The notes under the pieces: generated by a model
Told to the model about the DNA's origin: nothing
Databases searched by the model: none
Seen by the model: only the letters and a program-made list of their open reading frames with translations
Assembly (NCBI RefSeq): GCF_036014195.1
Contig: NZ_CP107918.1
Location: forward strand, 1,798,001 to 1,862,000
DNA: 64,000 nucleotides
Direction: 5' to 3'
DNA from: Streptomyces sp. NBC_00442
GTDB taxonomy: Bacteria; Actinomycetota; Actinomycetes; Streptomycetales; Streptomycetaceae
Made by a program: the position numbers and the translations under genes
Shown here: positions 25,286 through 33,594 of the stretch, piece by piece
Layout of the letters: every line of letters starts with the position of its first letter
Numbering within the stretch: the stretch's first letter is position 1

Positions 25286-25693
25286 ATGACCCCGCCACCC
25301 GCCTCACACGATTCGTACGGCGCGCTGCACGACGCGGCGTACGACAGTGAAGGCGACCAGCCGCTGGTCCGTCCGTACGCCATGACCGGCGGCCGGACCA
25401 GGCCGCGCTACCAGCTCGCCATCGAGGCGCTGGTCAGCACCACAGCCGACCCGGCGCACCTCGCCACCTTGCTCCCCGAGCACCAGCGGATATGCCACCT
25501 GTGCCGCGAGGTCAAGTCGGTGGCGGAGGTCTCCGCACTGCTGCAGATGCCGCTGGGCGTGGCCCGGATCCTCGTGGCCGACCTGGCGGAGGCCGGCATG
25601 GTGGCGATCCACCAGCCGGGCAATGGAGAGACCGGCGGCACGCCGGACGTAACGCTGCTCGAAAGGGTGCTCAGTGGACTTCGCAAGCTCTAG
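25286..25693 (+). CDS. cvnC1: DUF742 protein CvnC1
   Basis: A 135-residue conservon component. The signature LVRPYAMTGGRTRPRYQLAI is followed by a winged-helix-like segment HLCREVKSVAEVSALLQMPL and GVARILVADLAEAGMVAIHQ. Thought to be part of the CvnABCD complex; DNA binding is possible but unproven. A good GGAGG precedes ATG 25286. Its 3' end overlaps cvnD1 by 20 bp. 179 bp separate it from cvnB1, with no gene in the gap. Confidence 0.92.
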   Translation: MTPPPASHDSYGALHDAAYDSEGDQPLVRPYAMTGGRTRPRYQLAIEALVSTTADPAHLATLLPEHQRICHLCREVKSVAEVSALLQMPLGVARILVADLAEAGMVAIHQPGNGETGGTPDVTLLERVLSGLRKL

Positions 25694-26249
25694 CGGCGGT
25701 GCCGCCCGTTCCACCACGTCGGCGAAGATCGTGGTGGCGGGCGGCTTCGGCGTGGGCAAGACCACGTTCGTCGGCGCGGTCTCGGAGATCAACCCCCTGC
25801 GCACCGAAGCCGTCATGACCTCGGCCTCCGCCGGCATCGACGACCTCACCCACACCGGAGACAAGACGACCACCACGGTCGCCATGGACTTCGGCCGCAT
25901 CACCCTCGACCAGGACCTGATCCTGTACCTCTTCGGTACACCCGGCCAGGACCGCTTCTGGTTCATGTGGGACGACCTCGTCCGCGGCGCCATCGGCGCC
26001 GTCGTCCTCGTCGACACCCGCCGCCTCGCCGACTGCTTCCCCGCCGTCGACTACTTCGAAAACTCAGGACTCCCCTTCGTCATCGCCCTCAACGGCTTCG
26101 ACGGACACCAGCCCTACACCCCCGACGAAGTACGCGAAGCACTCCAGATCGGCCCCGACACCCCCATCATCGTCACCGACGCACGCCACCGCGCCGACGC
26201 CAAAAGCGCCCTCATCACCCTCGTCGAACACGCCCTCATGGCCCGACTC
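25655..26249 (+). repeat. Identical block, copy 1 (cvnC1 end plus cvnD1)
   Basis: 595 bp with no difference I can find from 30939-31533 (offset 5284). It starts in the last codons of cvnC and ends two codons before the cvnD stop. Flanking DNA diverges immediately on both sides. Confidence 0.9.
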
Positions 26250-26255
26250 AAGTAG
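25674..26255 (+). CDS. cvnD1: Conservon GTPase CvnD1
   Basis: A 193-residue small Ras/Arf-like GTP-binding protein. P-loop GGFGVGKTTF (about 24-33), switch II FGTPGQDRFWFMW, NG-D-type base recognition in IALNGFDG, then VTDARHRAD. No lipidation motif is visible. The GTG start overlaps cvnC1 by 20 bp. Its DNA is indistinguishable by eye from cvnD2 over nearly the whole gene, ending only at the penultimate codon (Lys here, Arg there). Confidence 0.95.
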   Translation: MDFASSSGGAARSTTSAKIVVAGGFGVGKTTFVGAVSEINPLRTEAVMTSASAGIDDLTHTGDKTTTTVAMDFGRITLDQDLILYLFGTPGQDRFWFMWDDLVRGAIGAVVLVDTRRLADCFPAVDYFENSGLPFVIALNGFDGHQPYTPDEVREALQIGPDTPIIVTDARHRADAKSALITLVEHALMARLK

Positions 26256-26302
26256 CCGACTCAAGTAGCTGGTGCCCTACGGCAGTTGTCGTAGGCGAAA
26301 CG

Positions 26303-26336
26303 GGGGCGGACTGTGTCGTTTGACACGATCCGCCCC
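26303..26336 (+). terminator. Terminator of cvn1
   Basis: Inverted repeat GGGGCGGA / TCCGCCCC with additional inner pairing (TGTCG..GACA), 47 bp after the cvnD1 stop. Confidence 0.75.
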
Positions 26337-26623
26337 TGCGTTCATAACGTTTCGACAGAGAATTCTCGTGTCACCGCAACCCGCCGCGTTCATCCGGTGT
26401 CACTGCGCGCACGACAGCCCCGTCATTTGGCGGGGCTCGCTCTTTATGCCCGTTTTATCTGAGGCCTTGGCCACTCGGAACCTGAGATTCCAGACGTTTG
26501 GATGGCGACCGTCCCGCGTGCTGGAATTCGACGAACTCCCGAGTAGTACGGCCCCGAGAAGTACGGCTCTGAAACACAAACGGCACGCCACCCTGGTGCC
26601 GGCTCCGAGAGGTTGTTGGTCGA
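26337..26623 (+). promoter_or_regulatory. Upstream region of the cvn2 operon
   Basis: The cvnD1-cvnA2 gap spans 368 bp including the cvn1 terminator. A second hairpin AGCCCCG / CGGGGCT (about 26415-26437) ends in CTCTTTAT. At 26518-26533 GTGCTGGAATTCGACG repeats the element found upstream of cvnA1. AT-rich bases between (26337-26360, AACGTTTCGACAGAGAATTC) may include a promoter. Confidence 0.5.
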
Positions 26624-29600
26624 GTGAAGCGAAGCAGGACGAGCTCCGCGACGCAGCAGGCGCGGGGCAACTTCACCCCGCCGCAGCGTGCGGCGGCACC
26701 GGCGCCCCAGACCTCTGCCCAGGATTCCGGCAAGGACAAGGGCGCCACCCAGGGCAGCAGCAGCCGCTTCTCGCCGCGCAACTGGCGCGTCGCAACGCGG
26801 CTGAACGCGATCCTCCTCATCCCCGTCCTGGTCGGCCTGGTCATGGGCGGCTTCGAGGTCAACGGGTCCATAGCCACCTGGCGCGACGCCCGGAACGCCG
26901 AGAAGGTCGCGACCATCGTGCGCGCCGCCTCCGACTACGGCCAGGCTCTCCTCAACGAGCGCGACCTCACCGCCCAGCCGCTCCTGGAGAACAAGCGCGA
27001 CAGCGACGTCGTCAGCAAGGCGTACGCCGCCTCCGACGCCGCCCGCGCCTCGTTCGACCAGGCCGTCCAGGGCATGCCGGACACCCCGAGCCTCAAGCGC
27101 CGCCTCGCCAAGGTCCGTGAGGCCGAGAAGACCCTCGACGACCTGCGCAAGACCGCCTACACCAAGGGTGTCGAGGCGAAGAACCCGGTGCTGACCGAAG
27201 AGGGTTACACCGCGGTCCCCCATTACTTGAGCACGTTCTCCAACGAGCTCGGCCTGGGCACCGGCAACATCACCAGCTACGGCCGCATGGTGTACGCCGT
27301 CGACCTCGCCAAGTCCGCCGGATCGCTCCAGCGCTCCATCGGCATGCACCTCCTGCTGCGGCCGAGCGACGACCCCAAGTCCTTCCAGCTCCAGGTCAAG
27401 GCGTTCAACTCGTACAACTACCTGGAGTTCATCGCCCTCGGCGAGTTCGACGCGGGTGGCACGGACGCCGACAGCCAGAAGCTGAAGGAGGTCATGGCGA
27501 AGAAGGCGGAAGAGGTCGCCAAGGACTTCCCCGACGCCAAGCAGCCGGCGGACAGCGGTCCGCACATCGGCGCCGCTCCGGCGGCCGACGGTTCGGTCTA
27601 CGGCGGCATGGCCGCCGCGATCGGCGAGGCGCAGAGCGCGCAGAGCATCAAGCAGCTCAAGGCGCGGGGCATCACCCCCGATTCCTGGATGGCCGCCTCC
27701 ACCTCGAAGTTCGACGGCTACAGCCAGGTCGAGGACGACCTGGTCACCCGGGCCGTGACCGAGGCCGGCCAGATCGCCGACGACGCCAAGACCACCGCGT
27801 ACATCAACGGCGCGATCGTCGTGGTCGCCCTGCTCGCCGCCTTCATCCTGGCCGGCATGGTGGCCCGCCAGATGAGCCGCTCGATGCGCCGGCTGCGCAG
27901 CGCCGCCTTCGACGTGGCCGAACAGCGTCTGCCGATGCTCGTCGACCAGCTCTCGCGCACCGAACCCGGCCGGGTCGACACCCGTGTCGAGCCGATTCCG
28001 ATCGACTCCACGGACGAGATCGGTGAGGTGGCCCGCGCCTTCGACCAGGTGCACCGCGAGGCCGTCCGGCTCGCCGCCGAGCAGGCGCTGCTCCGGGGCA
28101 ACGTCAACGCGATCTTCACCAACCTCTCGCGCCGTAACCAGTCCCTGATCGAGGGCCAGCTGACCCTCATCACCGACCTGGAGAACAACGAGGCGGACCC
28201 GGACCAGCTGGAGAGCCTGTTCAAGCTCGACCACCTGGCGACCCGCATGCGCCGCAACGGCGAGAACCTGCTGGTCCTCGCCGGCGAGGAGCCGGGCCGC
28301 CGCTGGGACCAGCCGGTCCCGCTGGTCGACGTGTTGCGCGCCGCCTCCTCCGAGGTGGAGTCCTACGAGCGCATCGAGCTGTCGGGCGTGCCGGAGGCGG
28401 AGATCCACGGCCGGGCCGTGACCGACCTCGTGCACCTGCTCGCCGAGCTCCTGGAGAACGCCACCACGTTCTCCTCGCCGCAGACGAAGGTCCGCGTCAC
28501 CGCGACCCGTCTTCCCGACGGCCGCGTGATGATCGAGATCCACGACAAGGGCATCGGCCTGACCGCCGAGGACTTCGCGGACATCAACCACCGGCTGGCC
28601 AACCCGCCGGCCGTGGACGCCGACGTCTCGCAGCGCATGGGCCTGTTCGTGGTCGGCCGGCTGTCCGACCGGCACGGCATCCGTGTCCAGCTGCGCCCCT
28701 CGGGCGAGCAGGCCGGCACCACCTCGCTCGTCATGCTCCCGGACCCGATCACCCACGGTGGCGGTGGCGAGAGCGCGATGGGCGACGACTTCACGGTCTC
28801 CTCGATCATTCCCGAGCAGCAGCAACAGCAACAGCAGCCGTACGAGTCGGTCCCCGCGCCGATGCGCACGGCGGCCGAGCTCGGCTTCGACGACTCCCGC
28901 TACGAGACCGGCGATCCGTCCGACCCGCGTGAACTCGACCCGGTCAACCGGTCGTTGGTGCGCGAGGAGCGCCGCGCGGCCCTTGAGGCCCAGGCGCAGG
29001 GCGGCGAACGCCCGCTGTACCGGGACGAGATCGAGCCCCAGCAGAGCCAGGCGTACGACGGCGCGTACGACGGCGGCCAGCGGTACGCCGGCCAGGACCG
29101 GCCCTACGAGGGCTCCTACGAGCCCCAGCGGAGCCCCGGTCACGACGGCTCGTACCAGAACCAGCAGTACGCCCCCGAGCACACCGGTGCCTACGCCCAG
29201 GACTCCTACGCGCCCCAGGACGGCTACCGGGAGTCCGGCTATGCGGAAGGCTCCTACCGGGATCAGGTGGCCGGTCAGGGCTCCTACGAGGATCCGTACG
29301 CCGCCCAGGCGCCGCAAGGCGAATGGCAGCAGGAGAACGCCTACCAGGAGCCGTACGCGCCTCCCTTCCAGCCGGAAGCGGAATCCGCCGAGGAGAACCG
29401 GGGCGTTCCCGCGGGCACCGCGGAGCGCGTAGGCTTCGACCGTCCGGGCCCCACCCCGACCACCGCCCACGAGCTGACCGACGCCGGTCTGCCCAGGCGC
29501 GGCAGCCAGCAGGACTGGCCGGCCGAGCCCCAGCAGGATCAGAGCCGGCCGGACCGGAGCGAGACGCCGGACGGACCGCCGGACGACTGGCGTTCGACCA

Positions 29601-29854
29601 ACGACGAGCGCTGGACGCGGGCCGAGAAGCTCCGTGAGCCCAAGGCCGGCGGGGTCACTCCTTCCGGTCTCCCCCGGCGGGTGCCCAAGGCCAATCTGGT
29701 CGAGGGCACGGCCGAGCAGACCCCGCAGGGCGGCCCTCAGGTCTCCCGCGCTCCGGAGGACGTGCGCGGCAGGTTGAGCAACCTGCGACGCGGCGTTCAG
29801 CAGGGCCGTAACGCGGGGTCGGACACAAGTAACACCTACAACCAGGAGCGTTAG
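26624..29854 (+). CDS. cvnA2: Conservon sensor-kinase-like protein CvnA2
   Basis: A 1076-residue paralogue of CvnA1 with the same architecture: short basic N-terminus, TM1 about 65-82 (LNAILLIPVLVGLVMGGF), extracytoplasmic helical sensor, TM2 about 395-417 (INGAIVVVALLAAFILAG), HAMP, a HisKA-like segment and HATPase_c (LLAELLENATTF, HDKGIGLTAED). The tail is Tyr/Gln/Gly-rich with many GSY/GAY units and a Gln run. It closes with the same conserved block, VSRAPEDVRGRLSNLRRGVQ. The kinase core is highly similar to CvnA1; sensor and tail have diverged. GTG start. Confidence 0.92.
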   Translation: MKRSRTSSATQQARGNFTPPQRAAAPAPQTSAQDSGKDKGATQGSSSRFSPRNWRVATRLNAILLIPVLVGLVMGGFEVNGSIATWRDARNAEKVATIVRAASDYGQALLNERDLTAQPLLENKRDSDVVSKAYAASDAARASFDQAVQGMPDTPSLKRRLAKVREAEKTLDDLRKTAYTKGVEAKNPVLTEEGYTAVPHYLSTFSNELGLGTGNITSYGRMVYAVDLAKSAGSLQRSIGMHLLLRPSDDPKSFQLQVKAFNSYNYLEFIALGEFDAGGTDADSQKLKEVMAKKAEEVAKDFPDAKQPADSGPHIGAAPAADGSVYGGMAAAIGEAQSAQSIKQLKARGITPDSWMAASTSKFDGYSQVEDDLVTRAVTEAGQIADDAKTTAYINGAIVVVALLAAFILAGMVARQMSRSMRRLRSAAFDVAEQRLPMLVDQLSRTEPGRVDTRVEPIPIDSTDEIGEVARAFDQVHREAVRLAAEQALLRGNVNAIFTNLSRRNQSLIEGQLTLITDLENNEADPDQLESLFKLDHLATRMRRNGENLLVLAGEEPGRRWDQPVPLVDVLRAASSEVESYERIELSGVPEAEIHGRAVTDLVHLLAELLENATTFSSPQTKVRVTATRLPDGRVMIEIHDKGIGLTAEDFADINHRLANPPAVDADVSQRMGLFVVGRLSDRHGIRVQLRPSGEQAGTTSLVMLPDPITHGGGGESAMGDDFTVSSIIPEQQQQQQQPYESVPAPMRTAAELGFDDSRYETGDPSDPRELDPVNRSLVREERRAALEAQAQGGERPLYRDEIEPQQSQAYDGAYDGGQRYAGQDRPYEGSYEPQRSPGHDGSYQNQQYAPEHTGAYAQDSYAPQDGYRESGYAEGSYRDQVAGQGSYEDPYAAQAPQGEWQQENAYQEPYAPPFQPEAESAEENRGVPAGTAERVGFDRPGPTPTTAHELTDAGLPRRGSQQDWPAEPQQDQSRPDRSETPDGPPDDWRSTNDERWTRAEKLREPKAGGVTPSGLPRRVPKANLVEGTAEQTPQGGPQVSRAPEDVRGRLSNLRRGVQQGRNAGSDTSNTYNQER

Positions 29855-29855
29855 T

Positions 29856-30278
29856 GTGAGCCCGATGAGCCAGGCGGCGCAGAATCTGAACTGGTTGATC
29901 ACCAACTTCGTGGACAACACCCCCGGGGTGTCCCACACGGTGGTGGTCTCCGCCGACGGACTCCTGCTGGCGATGTCCGAAGGCTTCCCCCGGGACCGGG
30001 CCGATCAGCTGGCGGCCGTGGCCTCCGGTCTGACGTCCCTCACCGCGGGCGCCTCCCGGATCTTCGAAGGCGGCGCCGTCAACCAGACGGTGGTGGAGAT
30101 GGAGCGCGGCTTCCTCTTCATCATGTCGGTCTCCGACGGATCCTCCCTCGCCGTTCTCGCCCACCCCGAGGCCGACATCGGCCTGGTGGGCTACGAGATG
30201 GCGCTGCTCGTGGACCGGGCCGGGAGCGTGCTGACTCCCGACCTCCGGGCGGAGCTTCAGGGAAGCCTTCTTAACTAG
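29856..30278 (+). CDS. cvnB2: Roadblock/LC7-domain protein CvnB2
   Basis: A 140-residue roadblock/LC7 protein with five substitutions relative to CvnB1 (AVNQ for SVAQ, FIM for FLM, PEA for PEC, final Asn for His). GTG start one base after the cvnA2 stop, with AGGAG eight bases upstream. Many synonymous differences from cvnB1 show long independent evolution under protein-level constraint. Confidence 0.94.
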   Translation: MSPMSQAAQNLNWLITNFVDNTPGVSHTVVVSADGLLLAMSEGFPRDRADQLAAVASGLTSLTAGASRIFEGGAVNQTVVEMERGFLFIMSVSDGSSLAVLAHPEADIGLVGYEMALLVDRAGSVLTPDLRAELQGSLLN

Positions 30279-30389
30279 TTACCGATCAGTTCTCAATCAG
30301 CAGACAGGCCGTGCGTTTCTCGCCACCGCCCCATAAAGTGCGGTGGCGCGGCCCCAATGGGACGGGCACCGGTAGTCGGAGGAGGAAAC

Positions 30390-30977
30390 GTGACAACACC
30401 CCCAGGCGGGCACCCCTACAGCGGTGGACAGCAGTCTCCGGGTGAGCACGGCCAGAACCGCTTCAACTACCCTTCCTCGTCCGGCAGACACGGTCAGGGC
30501 CAGGGCGGCGGGCACTACCAGCAGCCCTACCGGCAGCCGAACCGTCAGCCCAGCCCTTACGACCAGCCGCCGCAGCCCCGGATCGAACCGGTGCAGCCGA
30601 GGCAGACCCCCCAGCCCTCTCCGGCGGGCGGCGCGCACAACCCGCTTGTGCGCCCGTACGCCATGACCGGCGGCCGCACCAGGCCGCGCTACCAGCTCGC
30701 CATCGAGGCGCTGGTGCACACCACGGCGGAACCGTCCAGGCTGCAAGGGCAGTTGCCCGAGCACCAGCGGATCTGCCACCTGTGCCGCGAGATCAAGTCG
30801 GTCGCCGAGATCTCGGCACTCCTCACCATCCCCCTCGGCGTCGCCCGGATCCTCGTAGCCGACCTGGCGGAGGCCGGACTTGTCGCCATCCACCAGCCGG
30901 GCGGCGACGAGTCCGCCGGCGGACAGCCAGACGTGACACTGCTCGAAAGGGTGCTCAGTGGACTTCGCAAGCTCTAG
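30390..30977 (+). CDS. cvnC2: DUF742 protein CvnC2
   Basis: A 195-residue DUF742 protein. Residues 1-88 form a Gly/Gln/Pro/Tyr-rich disordered extension (HYQQPYRQPNRQPSPYDQPP) that CvnC1 lacks. The core LVRPYAMTGGRTRPRYQLAI and RICHLCREIKSVAEISALL is shared. GGAGGAGG ends five bases before GTG 30390, fixing the start. Overlaps cvnD2 by 20 bp. Confidence 0.92.
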   Translation: MTTPPGGHPYSGGQQSPGEHGQNRFNYPSSSGRHGQGQGGGHYQQPYRQPNRQPSPYDQPPQPRIEPVQPRQTPQPSPAGGAHNPLVRPYAMTGGRTRPRYQLAIEALVHTTAEPSRLQGQLPEHQRICHLCREIKSVAEISALLTIPLGVARILVADLAEAGLVAIHQPGGDESAGGQPDVTLLERVLSGLRKL

Positions 30978-31533
30978 CGGCGGTGCCGCCCGTTCCACCA
31001 CGTCGGCGAAGATCGTGGTGGCGGGCGGCTTCGGCGTGGGCAAGACCACGTTCGTCGGCGCGGTCTCGGAGATCAACCCCCTGCGCACCGAAGCCGTCAT
31101 GACCTCGGCCTCCGCCGGCATCGACGACCTCACCCACACCGGAGACAAGACGACCACCACGGTCGCCATGGACTTCGGCCGCATCACCCTCGACCAGGAC
31201 CTGATCCTGTACCTCTTCGGTACACCCGGCCAGGACCGCTTCTGGTTCATGTGGGACGACCTCGTCCGCGGCGCCATCGGCGCCGTCGTCCTCGTCGACA
31301 CCCGCCGCCTCGCCGACTGCTTCCCCGCCGTCGACTACTTCGAAAACTCAGGACTCCCCTTCGTCATCGCCCTCAACGGCTTCGACGGACACCAGCCCTA
31401 CACCCCCGACGAAGTACGCGAAGCACTCCAGATCGGCCCCGACACCCCCATCATCGTCACCGACGCACGCCACCGCGCCGACGCCAAAAGCGCCCTCATC
31501 ACCCTCGTCGAACACGCCCTCATGGCCCGACTC
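30939..31533 (+). repeat. Identical block, copy 2 (cvnC2 end plus cvnD2)
   Basis: Second copy of the 595-bp block at 25655-26249, identical as far as I can read. The upstream cvnC sequences differ already at GACGTAACG versus GACGTGACA, two codons before. Confidence 0.9.
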
Positions 31534-31539
31534 CGCTAA
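30958..31539 (+). CDS. cvnD2: Conservon GTPase CvnD2
   Basis: A 193-residue small GTPase identical to CvnD1 except the last residue (Arg for Lys). P-loop GGFGVGKTTF, switch FGTPGQDRFWF and IALNGFDG are all present. Because the proteins are identical, CvnB1/CvnC1/CvnA1 and their cvn2 counterparts must recognise the same GTPase surface, so partner specificity cannot reside in CvnD. Confidence 0.95.
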   Translation: MDFASSSGGAARSTTSAKIVVAGGFGVGKTTFVGAVSEINPLRTEAVMTSASAGIDDLTHTGDKTTTTVAMDFGRITLDQDLILYLFGTPGQDRFWFMWDDLVRGAIGAVVLVDTRRLADCFPAVDYFENSGLPFVIALNGFDGHQPYTPDEVREALQIGPDTPIIVTDARHRADAKSALITLVEHALMARLR

Positions 31540-31769
31540 CACCCCCCACCCCTGCGGCGGGGTCGAACGGCCGGGCTCCCTGGGGCTCCGCCCCAGACCC
31601 CGTATCGGTTGCCTCTACCGAGCCCCGTAAGGGGCGCGGGGAACTGCGCGAGAAGCGGCCACGGCCCGCAGACGACACCGGGGTTGGGGGCGCGGGAAAC
31701 TGCGCGGCCGGCCCCCACCGGCCCGCACCCGAAACGTAACCCGCCCCTCCCCCGCTCCCCCCACCGCAC
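31540..31769. repeat. Intergenic dispersed-repeat/hairpin region
   Basis: 230 bp after cvn2 packed with GC hairpins: GGGGCTCCGCCCC (31573-31590), AAGGGGCGCGGGGAACTGCGCG (around 31630) and a related GGGGGCGCGGGAAACTGCGCG some 55 bp later. I recall this GCGCGGGxAACTGCGCG element as a frequent extragenic repeat in Streptomyces genomes. Probably transcription termination or REP-like elements. No gene. Confidence 0.6.
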
Positions 31770-32600
31770 TCAGCGGAGCAACTCCCCCAGCCCAAGCGCG
31801 AATTCACCCGGGTGCGTCAGCACACCCACATGGCCCCCCGGCAACTCCGCGAGAGCGACCCCGTACCGCTCCGCCAGCGCCTCCGCCGGCCGGGCCAGGC
31901 GCAGCCCGGACGACGCCCATCCCACCGCTGGCACCAACTTCCCTGCGACGAGGTCGAGTTGGGCCAGATCGGGCGCGTGCCCGCTGAAGGGCCGGAGGAT
32001 CCTGCCCAGGAAGAACCCCGAGTTCTCCCCCACCCGTCCCAGCGTGGCCCGCATCCGCGGCGACAATCCGGAAAGATCCGGCTTCTCCCCGCGCTCCTCC
32101 CCGCACCCCGCACTCATTTCGGCCATCGCCGCATCCACCCCCGCCCGGTGGAAGGTCGCCACCACGTGGCCGAAAAAGGCGTGTTGCTCGGCCGCGTCGG
32201 GCAGCAGCGAGACCAGCACGGGCTCGTGCGCGACCACACGGGCCAGCCGCTCGGGGTGGCGTGTGAGCAGCTCCACCGCGACGATCGCCCCGGAACTCGT
32301 CCCGAAGACGTACGCCGGCGCCCCGTCGGGCGCGACCCGTTCGAGCAGCCGGTACGCGTCGTCGGCCTGTGTCCCGACGCGCTGGTCCACGTCGGCCCCG
32401 TCGAGCGGGCTGCGGGAATGGCCGCGCGGGTCGTAGGTCACCACCGTGTACCGGTCGGCGAGCGCGTCGGCGACCGGTTCGAAGATCCCGGCGTCCCCGC
32501 CCCCGCCCACGATGAGCAGCAGCACGGGCCCGGCGCCGCGCACCTCGTAGCGCAGCGTCGCGCCGGGCACCTCCAGGGTGCCGACGGTCGGTTCAGCCAT
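31770..32600 (-). CDS. Alpha/beta-hydrolase
   Basis: A 276-residue alpha/beta-hydrolase fold. An oxyanion-region LLLIVGGGGDAG, TYDPRGHSRSP, then the nucleophile elbow VFGTSSGAIVAVE (Ser about 99) and a catalytic His in ELPGGHVGVLTHP are visible. Substrate unknown. The ATG at 32600 overlaps the end of the TetR gene by eight bases, so the two form an operon with the regulator first. The regulator probably controls the hydrolase. Confidence 0.88.
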   Translation of the reverse strand: MAEPTVGTLEVPGATLRYEVRGAGPVLLLIVGGGGDAGIFEPVADALADRYTVVTYDPRGHSRSPLDGADVDQRVGTQADDAYRLLERVAPDGAPAYVFGTSSGAIVAVELLTRHPERLARVVAHEPVLVSLLPDAAEQHAFFGHVVATFHRAGVDAAMAEMSAGCGEERGEKPDLSGLSPRMRATLGRVGENSGFFLGRILRPFSGHAPDLAQLDLVAGKLVPAVGWASSGLRLARPAEALAERYGVALAELPGGHVGVLTHPGEFALGLGELLR

Positions 32601-33189
32601 GGTGTCCGTCCCCCTCTTCTTCGCTTCTGGGCCAGTGCTCCAGGAGGATGTGCAGCGCCTGGACCCCGCGCTCCCACGACCTCTGCACCTCGCGCGGGTG
32701 ACCGAAGCCGCCTTCCGCCTCGAGCGTGATGTAGCCGTGGAAGGTGCTGCGCAGGAGGCGTACGGCGTCGGTGAGGTCCGGCTCGGTGAGGCCGTAGGCG
32801 CGGAGCATCCCGTACGTGGTGTCCACCGTGCGCGCCATGACCGTCGAGCCGGCGAGCAGCCCGGGGTCGACCTGGTGCTGCGTGGCGGCGTACCGGCCGG
32901 GATGGGCCAGCGCGTACGCGCGGTAGGCGTCGGCGAAGGCGACCAGGGCCTCCTTGCCCGCCCGGCCCGCGACGGCCGCCGCGATGGAGTCGATGAACTC
33001 GCCGGCCGCGTACAGCGTGACCCGCTGGCGCAGCTCCCGGACGTTCGCGATGTGCGAGTACAGGCTCGCGTCCTTGACGCCGAAGCGCCGGGCGAGCGCG
33101 GACACGGTGATGCCCGCATATCCCGCCTCGTCCGCCAGCTCGGCGCCGGCCGCGGCGAGCCGCTCCGCCGTCAGTCCCGCTCGCACCAT
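32593..33189 (-). CDS. TetR/AcrR-family regulator
   Basis: A 198-residue repressor-type protein. N-terminal helix-turn-helix at residues 7-50 (AGITVSALARRFGVKDASLYSHI), then a TetR_C_33-like ligand domain ending in FHGYITLEAEGGFGHP. I chose ATG 33189 over GTG 33195 because GGGG lies seven bases upstream. It heads a two-gene operon with an alpha/beta-hydrolase and likely represses it. Confidence 0.88.
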   Translation of the reverse strand: MVRAGLTAERLAAAGAELADEAGYAGITVSALARRFGVKDASLYSHIANVRELRQRVTLYAAGEFIDSIAAAVAGRAGKEALVAFADAYRAYALAHPGRYAATQHQVDPGLLAGSTVMARTVDTTYGMLRAYGLTEPDLTDAVRLLRSTFHGYITLEAEGGFGHPREVQRSWERGVQALHILLEHWPRSEEEGDGHHG

Positions 33190-33269
33190 GCGCACACCCC
33201 GGATTCACTGGAACCTAGACCCCCTAGGTTGCAGCCTAATATAGCCAGCTTTTCGCGTCGCGGACAGCG

Positions 33270-33297
33270 AAAAACCCCCGACCACAGGTCGGGGGCT
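33270..33297 (-). terminator. Terminator of the accB-accE operon
   Basis: CCCCCGACC / GGTCGGGGG with a three-base loop; on the minus strand the stem is followed by TTTTTC. Located about 30 bp after the accE stop. Confidence 0.9.
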
Positions 33298-33325
33298 TGT
33301 CGGTGCGGCGAGGTGACGGAGGGGG

Positions 33326-33541
33326 TCAGCCCTGCCAGGAGTGGGGCGCGCGGAATCCGGGGGTGCGCTCCAGGCGCCGCCAGCCGGCGGTGGAACGGCC
33401 GCGCTTGGGGGCGGCGGCGGGCTGGGACGCGGCGCGGGCGAGCAGCACCGCGGTGATCGCGGCGAGCTCCTCGGGAGCGGCGTCACCCTTCTCCACGCGG
33501 AGCAGGGACTCGGAGGACTTGGCATGGGGTGTGGCGGTCAC
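33326..33541 (-). CDS. accE: Acyl-CoA carboxylase epsilon subunit
   Basis: A 71-residue protein (LLRVEKGDAAPEELAAITAV ... GWRRLERTPGFRAPHSWQG) of the actinobacterial AccE/PccE family. The conserved start 'V.KG..E.EELAA..AVL' and the C-terminal Trp/Pro-rich tail are clear. It bridges the alpha and beta subunits of acyl-CoA carboxylases and enhances activity. GTG start with GAGGAG six bases upstream. Directly downstream of accB, same operon. Confidence 0.92.
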   Translation of the reverse strand: MTATPHAKSSESLLRVEKGDAAPEELAAITAVLLARAASQPAAAPKRGRSTAGWRRLERTPGFRAPHSWQG

Positions 33542-33594
33542 GTTCGTCTCCTCTTACTGAAGCTTCTGAGGCTTGCTGAGGCTTGTGCTGAGGC

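Noticed and set aside
26444..29938. A 1164-codon open frame opposite cvnA2 and the start of cvnB2
   Set aside because: Same mirror effect; it even crosses the cvnA2/cvnB2 boundary, and cvnA2 is well supported.
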